Shown piece by piece: positions 29,351 through 38,188 of a DNA stretch of 64,000 nucleotides. A model generated the notes under the pieces. It ran no database searches, was not told the DNA's origin, and was given only the letters and a program-made list of their open reading frames with translations. The stretch is from Firmicutes bacterium ADurb.Bin193 (GTDB lineage: Bacteria > Bacillota > Clostridia > Monoglobales > Firm-18), in contig MWCQ01000002.1 of the NCBI GenBank assembly GCA_002070105.1, positions 124,001 through 188,000 of the forward strand. The letters run 5' to 3'. Position 1 is the first letter of the stretch. The number at the start of each line of letters is the position of its first letter. The translations under genes and the position numbers were made by a program.

Positions 29351-30613
29351 TTATGCGGTTTTTCGTGCCACAAGCATATCCTTTAAGCGCACAATCAAAT
29401 ACCCTGCGTAAAGCGCAAAACAGAACATTATGGGGAACATATACCTTGCAAAGCAATAAAACGGAAGGTACATAAGATTAAAGCACAAAACCGAAAGCAT
29501 AAGAATATATGCCGCAGGGTTTTTATCCCTTGATAAAAGGAATACGAAAAATCCAGCAAGCCCCAAAAGCAAAATCAAATAATGCTGAATACAATACGCA
29601 ATAATATTTACGCCGAAAAGTACTACCCACAAAAACGGCTCTCTAAAGTTTTGGATGGTTTTCCCCACCGTGTACCACCAAAGATATTTCAGCGGCTCTT
29701 TTTTAATAACCCTGTCAAAGCGTATCTTTGTCATGGCAAGTTCCGCGGCATCGTCTGTAAGCTCGTTATTGCCGTAGTTATCTATGTCTATATCGGTCTG
29801 TTCTTTTATAATGACATAATAATCTATGTTCTCGCTCGCACGCACGGACTGGTCGTAATTTATAAAGGTGCCCTGAAACATCGGGTTGCCCGACGATTTT
29901 GTAAGGGGTATAAACTCGCCGAACAATAGGGCGTTTCGTACAATCCACGGCGACAAAACCAAAACGGCGGCGCCTCCCGCGACAAGGGCGAATTTCAGCG
30001 CCTCGGTGAATTTATAGCGTTTTATAAGCCACATTACGCCAACAACTCCGCAAAACATCAGTGCGCAGGGCTTAAAAAGCGTGCAAAGCCCCAAAAGCAG
30101 TCCTCCGCCGATATAATACCTCATCTTATGCGTGTCAAGGGCGTATATGGAAAATAAGAATGTTAATAGGAACAAAAACCAAAAGCATACCTCCGTAAGA
30201 ATTGTTCCCGTTACATATATATTGGGGGCGTAAAGCGCCATTATCCCAGCCCCGACAAGCCCTACCTCCGATTTGAACAGCTTTCGCCCGCACAGGAAAA
30301 TCAGATAAAGAGTGGCACAGCCCAAAAGAGCCTGAAAAATCTTAAAGGGCACAAGCGGGTATTTCCCGAAAATAGCCACAAACCCCGCAAGAACGGTTGT
30401 AAGGCCCGGCATAACAAAAACCGTATCGGTGTCGGGATAGCGATAGGTATACCTTCCCGTTTCCAACAAAGTCCACGCGCTTCGCAGGTACCTTACATCG
30501 TCATTGTTAAAGGTTTCAAAGCTCCCTCTTATCCCCTCGTCACCATGATATGAAAAATATGCAAGGCAAAGGGCAAGGTATAGTGCAATAATTAAAAACA
30601 GAGCGATTATCAC
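29351..30613 (-). CDS. Membrane glycosyltransferase of the GT-C/ArnT-PMT type
   Basis: The 420-residue polytopic protein has about ten or more hydrophobic helices. An acidic pair D38/D39 lies in the first external loop (FNNDDVRYLRSAW), the usual place of the catalytic aspartate in GT-C enzymes that use lipid-linked sugars. Target and sugar are unknown. The start is uncertain. The GTG at 30613 has only a weak site (AGAAGA). A strong AAAGGAGG box further up is eight bases before an in-frame ATA, ten codons upstream of the GTG. It follows sigK on the same strand after 119 bases and could be co-transcribed with it. Confidence 0.75.
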   Translation of the reverse strand: MIIALFLIIALYLALCLAYFSYHGDEGIRGSFETFNNDDVRYLRSAWTLLETGRYTYRYPDTDTVFVMPGLTTVLAGFVAIFGKYPLVPFKIFQALLGCATLYLIFLCGRKLFKSEVGLVGAGIMALYAPNIYVTGTILTEVCFWFLFLLTFLFSIYALDTHKMRYYIGGGLLLGLCTLFKPCALMFCGVVGVMWLIKRYKFTEALKFALVAGGAAVLVLSPWIVRNALLFGEFIPLTKSSGNPMFQGTFINYDQSVRASENIDYYVIIKEQTDIDIDNYGNNELTDDAAELAMTKIRFDRVIKKEPLKYLWWYTVGKTIQNFREPFLWVVLFGVNIIAYCIQHYLILLLGLAGFFVFLLSRDKNPAAYILMLSVLCFNLMYLPFYCFARYMFPIMFCFALYAGYLIVRLKDMLVARKTA

Positions 30614-30732
30614 TCTTCTTTTTTCGTTTCGTAAACCGAATATAACCTATTCCTCCTTTGCTTGATTTTCAATATGAGCTTGTCCGATATATGTATATGA
30701 AACGAGATAAAGGCTTTAGAGGATTTTCTATA

Positions 30733-31434
30733 TCAACCTTCCTTTTCCTTACCCATCCACTTTTTAAGCTTACCTATTGCCTTTTTTTCTATCCTTGATA
30801 CATAGCTTCGGGATATTCCGAGAATTTTTGCGACCTCTTTTTGCGTAAGCTCCTTGCCGTTTCCGAGTCCGTAGCGAAGTTCTATGACCGCCTTTTCCCT
30901 TCCGTAAAGCGCATCGTCTATCCCCTCATAAAGCCTTCCCGCCTGTATTTTAGAGCTTACCTGCTCCAAAACCTCGTCGTCACAGCTTCCCAAAATATCG
31001 TTAAAAGTTATCTGGTTTCCCTCGCCGTCAAAACCGATGGGGTCGTCTATGGATACCTCGTTTTTAGTTTTTTTCGACGAGCGGATACACATTAAGATTT
31101 CGTTTTCGATACAGCGGGCAACATAGGTCGAAAGGCGCGTGCCGCGACAGCTTTTATAGCTGTTTATACCTTTTATAAGGCCTATCGTCCCCATGGATAT
31201 AATGTCGTCCGCATCCTTGCCGGGCGTTGAATATTTTTTTGCGACATGTGCGACAAGCCGAAGGTTCCTCTCTATCAGGACATCCTTGGCATGCTTATCC
31301 CCCTGCTCGTATAAGGCCAAATAATGCTGTTCCTCCGCAGCGGTAAGCGGTTTCGGGAAGGAGTTTACATTAGAGACATAGGATATAAGCAGGAAAACCT
31401 GTCTTATAAGCTCAGCTAAAGCAGACAGAAACAT
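30733..31434 (-). CDS. sigK: RNA polymerase sporulation sigma factor SigK
   Basis: SigK directs late mother-cell gene expression in sporulation. The 233-residue product starts MFLSALAELIRQVFLLISYV, the hydrophobic pro-sequence that is cleaved in Bacillus. Region 2 (RNLRLVAHVAKKYSTPGKD, DIISMGTIGLIKGI) and region 4 (LGISRSYVSRIEKKAIGKL) follow. The ATG at 31434 follows GGAGG by seven bases; the longer open frame upstream has no family similarity. The gene is continuous, with no skin-type insertion. A 26-base palindrome lies just upstream of the ribosome binding site. Confidence 0.95.
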   Translation of the reverse strand: MFLSALAELIRQVFLLISYVSNVNSFPKPLTAAEEQHYLALYEQGDKHAKDVLIERNLRLVAHVAKKYSTPGKDADDIISMGTIGLIKGINSYKSCRGTRLSTYVARCIENEILMCIRSSKKTKNEVSIDDPIGFDGEGNQITFNDILGSCDDEVLEQVSSKIQAGRLYEGIDDALYGREKAVIELRYGLGNGKELTQKEVAKILGISRSYVSRIEKKAIGKLKKWMGKEKEG

Positions 31435-31445
31435 AAAAACACCTC

Positions 31446-31471
31446 CGCACATATAATCTATTATATGCGCG
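31446..31471. promoter_or_regulatory. Palindrome next to the sigK ribosome binding site
   Basis: CATATAAT and ATTATATG flank a two-base centre and extend to 12 base pairs per arm with one mismatch. On the minus strand the element ends directly at the GGAGG of sigK. It may be a protein operator or an RNA fold hiding the ribosome binding site. A possible promoter -10 (TATAAT) lies upstream, within 31546-31553. Confidence 0.55.
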
Positions 31472-31560
31472 GGTAGGGCGTTTTGTGCCTGTACCACGGT
31501 AATAGGATATGAATAAACTCCACCGCAGATTATTATACTACAATATTTTTTATAAGTCCA

Positions 31561-31593
31561 TAAAAAGAGAAAAATCCACCCCGTAGGGGGTGG
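31561..31593 (-). terminator. Second terminator after ilvC
   Basis: On the minus strand CCACCCC-TAC-GGGGTGG (31576-31593) is followed by ATTTTTCTCTTTTTA, a strong intrinsic terminator between ilvC and sigK. Confidence 0.85.
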
Positions 31594-31601
31594 AAAAGAA
31601 T

Positions 31602-31642
31602 AAAGAACCATCCGCAATATTTGCCTTGGGGATGGTTCTTTT
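31602..31642 (-). terminator. First terminator after ilvC
   Basis: AAAGAACCATCC pairs with GGATGGTTCTTT around a loop of about 17 bases, followed on the minus strand by TTATTCTTTT. It lies 28 bases after the ilvC stop and is backed up by the hairpin at 31576-31593. Confidence 0.8.
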
Positions 31643-31669
31643 GCATAACTTATTTCAATCGGTATATGC

Positions 31670-32680
<1,011 letters not shown>

Positions 32681-32704
32681 TCATATTTTTACCTGTTTCC
32701 TGTT

Positions 32705-32730
32705 TAACACAGCGATATGCGACTGTGTTA
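32705..32730. other. Hairpin between ilvN and ilvC
   Basis: TAACACAG and CTGTGTTA are exact inverted repeats around a 10-base loop, starting at the ilvN stop. No T tract follows on the minus strand. It may stabilise or process the mRNA between ilvN and ilvC. Confidence 0.45.
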
Positions 32731-33222
32731 TTTGTTTATATAGTTTGTTCCCCTTTGAATTGATATCATTCCCGTTTTGACCACCTCTTTTATCCCGAAC
32801 GGCTCTAAAAGGTCAAACAACGCTTTATGCTTTTCCGCGGAGCCTGTCATTTCAATGGTAAGCGTTTCGTGGGAGACATCGATAATTTTCGCCCTGAAGA
32901 TATCGACTATCTGAATAATGGACGAGCGTGTTTCGCTGTTTGCCGCAACCTTGATAAGCGCAAGCTCACGGCTTACGATATCGCTGTCGTCAAGAGTTTT
33001 TACCTTTATTACATCAATAAGCTTATTCAGCTGTTTTGAAACCTGTTCTATTATATAATCGTCGCCGTTTACGACAATCGTCATTCGTGAAACGGTTTCG
33101 TCCTCCGTCGTTCCCACCGCAAGGCTGTCAATGTTGAAGCCCCGACGGCTGAAAAGACCGGATATCCTGCTAAGTACACCTGCTCTGTTTTCGGTTAAAA
33201 CCGATAGTATTCGCTTTGACAT
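32728..33222 (-). CDS. ilvN: Acetolactate synthase small subunit
   Basis: This is the regulatory subunit that confers valine feedback on acetolactate synthase. The 164-residue product starts MSKRILSVLTENRAGVLSRI. It has an N-terminal ACT domain (about 1-75) and the conserved C-terminal domain (TGSAEKHKALFDLLEPFGI). The ATG at 33222 follows GGAGG; a start six codons upstream is less likely. It lies 25 bases after ilvB. Confidence 0.96.
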   Translation of the reverse strand: MSKRILSVLTENRAGVLSRISGLFSRRGFNIDSLAVGTTEDETVSRMTIVVNGDDYIIEQVSKQLNKLIDVIKVKTLDDSDIVSRELALIKVAANSETRSSIIQIVDIFRAKIIDVSHETLTIEMTGSAEKHKALFDLLEPFGIKEVVKTGMISIQRGTNYINK

Positions 33223-33247
33223 GGTCTTCCTCCTTTGCAATAACCTT

Positions 33248-34882
33248 TTATAAAGTTCCCTCTTCGCTGTCTACAACAAGCTCCAAAAGATAGGGAGTAT
33301 CGCCTTTTAGCATCTTCTCAATAGCATCTTTAAGCTCTGCGTTTGAAGAGATTCTTGCCCCTTCTATTCCATAAGCGCCCGCAAGCTTTATAAAGTCGGG
33401 GCTTCCGTCCAGTTCCACCGCAAAATAATTCGATTTGTAGGTGGTTTTCTGAAGCTCTCTAACCATACCCAGCCTTGAATTGTTGAAAAGCATCATTTTG
33501 ACGGGGATATTCCACTGGACAATGGTCGCAAGCTCGCCCATCGACATCTGGAAGCTTCCGTCGCCCTCGATTGCAACAACGGTCTTTTGGGGAAGCGCAA
33601 CCTTCGCGCCGATTGCGGCGGGAAGTCCGAAGCCCATTGCGCCAAGCCCTCCGGAGGTTATAAATCCGCCCTTCGGGGAGAGTTTATAATTATTTGCCGC
33701 CCAGATTTGATTCTGACCGACCTCGGTTGCGACAATCGCATCTCCGCCGGTAAGCTCGCTTAAAACTTTCATCGCAAGTCTGGGATTTATGAATGTTTTT
33801 TTGTCGGAGTATTCCCTTTTTTGATTTCGCAATTCGGTAAGCGATTTAAGCCATCTTTCGTTTGAGGCAATGTCGCAGTCTATGTCTTTTTTGAGTATCT
33901 GCTCAAGCACAACCTTTACATCGCCCACGACGGGTATTTGAGTCCCTATGTTTTTGCCGATTTCGGCAGGGTCTATATCGATATGAACGACAACGGCATC
34001 GGAGTTTTGGGAATGGACGGTGGTATACGCCCTGTCGCCCAGCCTTGCGCCGACAACCAAAAGAAGGTCACACCTTTTTACCGCGATATTTGCGGCACTC
34101 ACTCCGTGAGTTCCTATCATTCCGACAAGCAAATCGCCGCACAGGGCGGTATGGTTAATCCCCATAAGGGTTGTAACCACGGGGATTTTATATTTTTCGG
34201 CAAATTTTGCAAGAACGGCATTCGCACCCGCATAGCCAACCCCGCCGCCCGCAATGATAAGCGGAGCTTTTGCCTTGGAAAGCGCCTCGCGAACCCTGCG
34301 TATCTGAAGGTTGTTACCCTTTACGGTAGGCTTATAGCCCCTGATGTTAACGGGCTTCGGCTGTTCAAAATCGAATTCCTCATTCAAAACATCAATGGGA
34401 ATATCGATAAGGACGGGCCCTTTCCTTCCCGTTGAGGCTATATGAAAGGCATTTTTAACGACCTGTGGAAGATCCCTCGCGGATTTCAGAAGATAGCTGT
34501 GTTTGCAAAACGGAGCAACCGCCCCTGTAATGTCAACCTCCTGAAAAACATCGCGCCCTATCATCCCCGTAGGGACCTGACCGGTTATCGCAACAATCGG
34601 AACAGAGTCGGAATATGCGTTCGCAATACCCGTCACAAGGTTTGTTGCGCCCGGTCCCGATGTTGCCATGCATACACCCGTCCTGCCAGAAGCCAGCGCG
34701 AAACCGCTTGCCTCATGCGCCGCCGCCTGTTCACCCCTCGGGAGTATGTGACGGATACTGCTTCGGCTAAGCTCATCGTATATCGGGGCATTAGCCGCAC
34801 CCGGATATCCGAAGACAACCGTTGTCCCCTCGTTTTCAAGCATTTTTATTAAAGCTTTGGCACCAGTCATTCTCAAATTCAT
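33248..34882 (-). CDS. ilvB: Acetolactate synthase large subunit
   Basis: A thiamine-diphosphate enzyme that makes acetolactate or acetohydroxybutyrate. The 544-residue product has the catalytic glutamate in PRGEQAAAHEA and the FAD-binding middle domain. The ThDP motif starts with GDGSFQMS and ends with NN before SRLGM. It is the first gene of the ilvBNC operon. The promoter lies so close that the leader is about 18 bases, so no T-box or peptide attenuator fits. Confidence 0.97.
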   Translation of the reverse strand: MNLRMTGAKALIKMLENEGTTVVFGYPGAANAPIYDELSRSSIRHILPRGEQAAAHEASGFALASGRTGVCMATSGPGATNLVTGIANAYSDSVPIVAITGQVPTGMIGRDVFQEVDITGAVAPFCKHSYLLKSARDLPQVVKNAFHIASTGRKGPVLIDIPIDVLNEEFDFEQPKPVNIRGYKPTVKGNNLQIRRVREALSKAKAPLIIAGGGVGYAGANAVLAKFAEKYKIPVVTTLMGINHTALCGDLLVGMIGTHGVSAANIAVKRCDLLLVVGARLGDRAYTTVHSQNSDAVVVHIDIDPAEIGKNIGTQIPVVGDVKVVLEQILKKDIDCDIASNERWLKSLTELRNQKREYSDKKTFINPRLAMKVLSELTGGDAIVATEVGQNQIWAANNYKLSPKGGFITSGGLGAMGFGLPAAIGAKVALPQKTVVAIEGDGSFQMSMGELATIVQWNIPVKMMLFNNSRLGMVRELQKTTYKSNYFAVELDGSPDFIKLAGAYGIEGARISSNAELKDAIEKMLKGDTPYLLELVVDSEEGTL

Positions 34883-34906
34883 CCACCAACTTCACCTTTT
34901 CAAAAT

Positions 34907-34935
34907 ATTTTATCACCTTTTTAACTGTTTGTAAA
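34907..34935 (-). promoter_or_regulatory. ilvBNC promoter
   Basis: TTTACA (34930-34935) and TAAAAT (34907-34912) are 17 bases apart on the minus strand. They lie 25 bases before the ilvB ATG. Confidence 0.7.
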
Positions 34936-35035
34936 CACAATTTATGAATATATTTTGTTTTAGTTGGAAAATATATTTTTGAAGGAAAATCCTATAAATT
35001 TTATGCCGACAACGAAGGCAAAGGAGAGATTAAAT

Positions 35036-35494
35036 ATGAGTTCAAAAATTACTGCTGTGTTTACATCGCATGACAATGCGGTTGAGGCCGCGAGAAGAGT
35101 AAAAGACGAGGGGCTTCGCACAAGTGACATTTCTATTGTAACCAACGAGCAGAACACCACGACAAGCAATGACCAGATTTCAAGAGGAACCGTAAGCGGA
35201 GGTGTTCTCGGCGGTACCGCAGGACTATTGCTCGGTCTTGGCACCATTGCCATACCCGGACTTGGGATGATTGCGGCGGCGGGCCCGATAGTGGGACTTC
35301 TCGGCGGTGCGGTAACCGGCGGTATAGTAGGCGCTCTTGTCGACCTTGGGATACCTCAAAAGAAAAGTCAGGAGTATGAGAAGGACATCAAGGAGGGAAA
35401 CACCGTCTGGGCAATGGATGTTGAGGAGGAAAACAAGGAAACCATAAAGAATATACTCCGCGAATGCGGTGCATACAAAGTTGAGGAACATTAA
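35036..35494 (+). CDS. General stress protein (YflT/17M-like)
   Basis: A 152-residue protein starting MSSKITAVFTSHDNAVEAAR. Its N-terminal alpha/beta part (1-45) resembles the general stress protein 17M N-terminal domain. A very glycine-rich hydrophobic middle (about 55-105) has repeated GG pairs. A charged C-terminal part (DVEEENKETIKNILRECGA) follows. The middle may insert in the membrane. Function unknown. It is divergent from ilvB. The ATG at 35036 follows AAGGAGA. Confidence 0.7.
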   Translation: MSSKITAVFTSHDNAVEAARRVKDEGLRTSDISIVTNEQNTTTSNDQISRGTVSGGVLGGTAGLLLGLGTIAIPGLGMIAAAGPIVGLLGGAVTGGIVGALVDLGIPQKKSQEYEKDIKEGNTVWAMDVEEENKETIKNILRECGAYKVEEH

Positions 35495-35500
35495 AATCCA

Positions 35501-35544
35501 CGCCCCTTAAAGCAAAGACTTTCAGCTTTAAGGGGCGGGTTTTT
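35501..35544. terminator. Bidirectional terminator
   Basis: CGCCCCTTAAAGC (35501-35513) pairs perfectly with GCTTTAAGGGGCG (35525-35537), followed by GGTTTTTT. It lies between the convergent stress-protein and tmcAL genes. Confidence 0.9.
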
Positions 35545-35549
35545 TGCGC

Positions 35550-36704
35550 CTATAAAATCACGGGCGAGGTTGTCATGTCAAGTCCCCCTCGTCTTTCGGA
35601 CACGGCAGGGTACATAAGCGAATAAATATCGGTTGATGCAAGGTCAAGATTCATCATGCGGGATTCGGGGGCGTTTGCGGTTTTGGTTATTACGGGGAGA
35701 GTTCCCTGCTTTTTGATTTTTTTCAAAACGGTCATTCCGCGCTCGTTCATGCCCAAAACCCTTATATATTCGGGCGATTTTCCGATATCGTCGGCGCGAA
35801 TACCCAAAAGAATATTCACCATAATCCGCCTGATGCGGGAGTGCGTATATCTTTTTGTTTTGACATAATCGGTAATCGCATCTATTGTCGGGTAGAGTAA
35901 GGCTCCTTTTTTCAGCCGGTTTTCAAGGCCCTCCGCAACCCCGCTTATCCCCGCAAGCCACTCGGTTGAGGCAAGCCTTATCCTTGACACTATTGCGCTT
36001 TCTACCGCACCTATGTCAACGGGCGCCCTTCCCGCCCCTTCTTCCTCCTTCACAATATTGTACGAAAAGTCAGGCATATACTCCCTTGCGAAATCAATGC
36101 CCACCCCTCTTATATATGATGCGCTTCCTGCCTTGTCATGCTGTGAACCTTTTCGCTTTACAGGCACTGCAACCATTTTTGAGGAGGTTTTGAGCATTGC
36201 TTTAATATATTCAACGCCCAAAATGTTGTTGGGCGAGGAAAGAACACCCCCCACACCAAGCTCTTTCGCCGCCGCCGCTCTTGCTTTGGGAAAGCTGTCG
36301 CCCCTGTCGAGCGCGTCGGACAAAAGGTCTTTAAACTCCTTCGGCTCGCTTATTAGAAGTCTTGCCGCCGCGGTAAGACTTTCCGTGTCGTCGTCCTCCG
36401 CACCGAAGCTGATAAAGTCTGCGCCGACTGCGTTTAACAGCTCTACCGCACCCATTGCAAAATACTCCGCGGACTGGGCGCTGTAAACCACGGGAAGCTC
36501 TATGACAAGGTCCGCGCCGCCCATAAGCGACGCCTTTGCCCTTGCCCATTTGTTGCATATCGCAGGCCCGCCCCTTTGGACGAAGCTTCCGCTCATTACG
36601 CATACGATATAGTCCGCCCCGCAAAGCTCGCGCGCGCTTGCAATCTGATACGCATGCCCGTTGTGGAACGGATTGTACTCCGCAACAATTCCCGTAATTC
36701 TCAT
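35550..36704 (-). CDS. tmcAL: tRNA(Met) cytidine acetate ligase (TmcAL)
   Basis: It makes N4-acetylcytidine in the wobble position of elongator tRNA(Met) from acetate and ATP. The 384-residue product starts MRITGIVAEYNPFHNGHAYQ, the nucleotidyltransferase HxGH-type motif of this family (formerly YlbM/DUF795). It continues with MSGSFVQRGGPA and SSPNNILGVEYIKAM. Use of acetate fits its place next to pta/ackA, though the neighbourhood may be chance. Confidence 0.93.
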   Translation of the reverse strand: MRITGIVAEYNPFHNGHAYQIASARELCGADYIVCVMSGSFVQRGGPAICNKWARAKASLMGGADLVIELPVVYSAQSAEYFAMGAVELLNAVGADFISFGAEDDDTESLTAAARLLISEPKEFKDLLSDALDRGDSFPKARAAAAKELGVGGVLSSPNNILGVEYIKAMLKTSSKMVAVPVKRKGSQHDKAGSASYIRGVGIDFAREYMPDFSYNIVKEEEGAGRAPVDIGAVESAIVSRIRLASTEWLAGISGVAEGLENRLKKGALLYPTIDAITDYVKTKRYTHSRIRRIMVNILLGIRADDIGKSPEYIRVLGMNERGMTVLKKIKKQGTLPVITKTANAPESRMMNLDLASTDIYSLMYPAVSERRGGLDMTTSPVIL

Positions 36705-36738
36705 AAATTCACCTCTGTGATGAAAATTGTATGTGATG

Positions 36739-36747
36739 ATTATACCA
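36739..36747 (-). promoter_or_regulatory. Extended -10 promoter of tmcAL
   Basis: On the minus strand TGGTATAAT is a perfect extended -10. The -35 region (TGGTAA, 17 bases up) is weak. A leader of about 30 bases runs to the ATG at 36704. Confidence 0.6.
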
Positions 36748-36803
36748 TAAAATATATTTTTTTACCATAATCGCATAAAATACATAAAATTTTAATTTTT
36801 TTG

Positions 36804-36832
36804 TTTACAAATCCGTCAAAAAAATGTATAAT
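36804..36832 (+). promoter_or_regulatory. pta promoter
   Basis: TTTACA (36804-36809) and TATAAT (36827-36832) are 17 bases apart. Transcription would start near 36839, giving a leader of about 114 bases. Confidence 0.8.
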
Positions 36833-36843
36833 ACTATGTGGTT

Positions 36844-36909
36844 ATTAGGTTGAACTGAAAAACCTCGTTTTTCATAGGACTACGGCAACAGTCTTCAGCA
36901 AGCCCTAAT
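36844..36909 (+). promoter_or_regulatory. Three-way-junction leader of pta
   Basis: ATTAGG (36844-36849) pairs with CCTAAT (36904-36909) and closes two hairpins: TGAAAAAC/GTTTTTCA (36856-36863 with 36867-36874) and GACT/AGTC (36878-36881 with 36890-36893). It starts about five bases after the predicted transcription start. The compact fold resembles a small riboswitch aptamer, but I cannot match it to a known class. Confidence 0.5.
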
Positions 36910-36920
36910 TACAGAAACAG

Positions 36921-36956
36921 ATGTGTATTAATAGTGTGGGAGGTTCTTTTCGTTGA
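36921..36956 (+). CDS. Short upstream ORF overlapping the pta start
   Basis: ATG at 36921 opens an 11-codon frame (MCINSVGGSFR) that stops at TGA 36954-36956. That TGA shares two bases with the TTG start of pta (CGTTGA). It contains the pta GGGAGG site within its codons, so its translation would affect pta initiation. No strong ribosome binding site is seen for it. It is reported because ackA has the same arrangement. Confidence 0.4.
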   Translation: MCINSVGGSFR

Positions 36957-37948
36957 GCAATTTCATGGAAAAAATCAAGGAGAGGGCGAAGGAGCAGATT
37001 AAAACAATCGTTCTTCCGGAGGGTGAGGATATCCGCACAATTACGGCAGCGGATATTATTTTGCGCGAGGAAATCGCAAATCTTATCATTTTGGGTGATG
37101 AGGAAAAAATAGCAAAGCTCGCAAAGGGAAAGGATATTTCAAGGGCGACAATAATCAATCCCTTAAAAAGCAATGATCTTTTGAAATTTGCGGACAATTT
37201 TTATGAAATAAGGAAATCAAAGGGGGTAACACCGGAGCAGGCATTGGAAACGGTGAAGAACCCTCTTTATTACGGAGTTATGCTTGTAAAGCTTAATATA
37301 GCCGACGGCATGGTGGCAGGTGCGGTAAACTCTACCCCCGATGTACTAAGACCCTCGCTTCAGATACTTAAAACTGCGCCCGGCACAAAGCTTGTAAGCG
37401 CATTTTTCGTGATGTGTGTTCCGGATTGCGCCTACGGGCATAACGGAACCTTTATTTTTGCCGATTCGGGGCTTAACGAAAACCCGGACGCAGAGGCTGT
37501 TTCGGAGATTGCAATAAGCTCCGCCGCTTCGTTTGAACAGCTTGTGGGTGCAAAGGCTAAAATCGCAATGCTTTCATATTCCACAATGGGAAGCGCAAAA
37601 AGCGAGCTTGTGGATAAAATGCAGCTTGCAACAAAGCTTGCGAAGCAGAAGCGGCCCGACCTTGCTTTGGATGGAGAGCTTCAGGCTGACGCCGCCATTG
37701 TACCCGAAATCGGAAAATCAAAGGCGCCCAATAGCACAGTCGCCGGAAGTGCGAATGTTCTTGTCTTCCCCGACCTTAACGCAGGCAATATAGGGTATAA
37801 GCTTGTTCAGCGTCTTGCAAAGGCCGAGGCTTACGGCCCGATTACCCAGGGCATAGCAAAGCCCGTCAACGACCTTTCGAGAGGATGCAATGCGGACGAC
37901 ATCGTAGGAGTTGTCGCAATAACCTGCGTTCAGGCGCAAAAGGCATAG
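36953..37948 (+). CDS. pta: Phosphate acetyltransferase
   Basis: It interconverts acetyl-CoA + phosphate and acetyl-phosphate + CoA. The 331-residue catalytic domain matches short Pta enzymes without the extra N-terminal domain; LPEGEDIRTITAADI is near the start and PVNDLSRGCNADDIVGV at the end. The start is taken as TTG at 36953, nine bases after GGGAGG. The alternative ATG at 36965 is 21 bases from that site. Together with ackA it makes acetate and ATP. Confidence 0.96.
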   Translation: MSNFMEKIKERAKEQIKTIVLPEGEDIRTITAADIILREEIANLIILGDEEKIAKLAKGKDISRATIINPLKSNDLLKFADNFYEIRKSKGVTPEQALETVKNPLYYGVMLVKLNIADGMVAGAVNSTPDVLRPSLQILKTAPGTKLVSAFFVMCVPDCAYGHNGTFIFADSGLNENPDAEAVSEIAISSAASFEQLVGAKAKIAMLSYSTMGSAKSELVDKMQLATKLAKQKRPDLALDGELQADAAIVPEIGKSKAPNSTVAGSANVLVFPDLNAGNIGYKLVQRLAKAEAYGPITQGIAKPVNDLSRGCNADDIVGVVAITCVQAQKA

Positions 37949-37982
37949 ATTTCAACAGAGTGCGAAATTACGCATATATGCT

Positions 37983-38164
37983 TATAATATAAAACAGACC
38001 TTTCGCAAAATTAATCGCGAGAGGATAAGCGAGGATTTTTTAGGGGATATCAAGGCGACAGGTTCCGGCAATAATTTGTTTATTGCCGGGTTCTGACAAC
38101 GAAGATAGACCCAAAAAATACCGCTTTTGCCACCGCGGATTAATTTAGCAAAAGGTCTAAAAAA
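37983..38164 (+). promoter_or_regulatory. Structured pta-ackA intergenic region
   Basis: A TATAAT at 37983-37988 may be an ackA promoter, though its -35 (GTGCGA) is poor. Downstream are CCTTTCGC/GCGAGAGG (37999-38006 with 38017-38024), CCGGCAATAA/TATTGCCGG (38065-38089), TAGACC/GGTCTA (38106-38111 with 38154-38159), and inside it CTTTTGC/GCAAAAG. The last helix ends just before the upstream ORF. The structure suggests a regulatory leader of ackA. Confidence 0.45.
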
Positions 38165-38188
38165 ATGAAAGAAGGTTTTGCTCGTTGA
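38165..38188 (+). CDS. Short upstream ORF overlapping the ackA start
   Basis: ATG at 38165 opens a seven-codon frame (MKEGFAR) whose TGA (38186-38188) shares two bases with the TTG start of ackA, again within CGTTGA. An AAAGG box lies nine bases before the ATG. The arrangement copies that at pta and suggests translational coupling. Confidence 0.45.
   Translation: MKEGFAR

Noticed and set aside
31435-31617. N-terminal extension of sigK
   Set aside because: The extra 61 codons include the terminator and palindrome region and match no sigma factor; the ATG at 31434 has a good GGAGG site.
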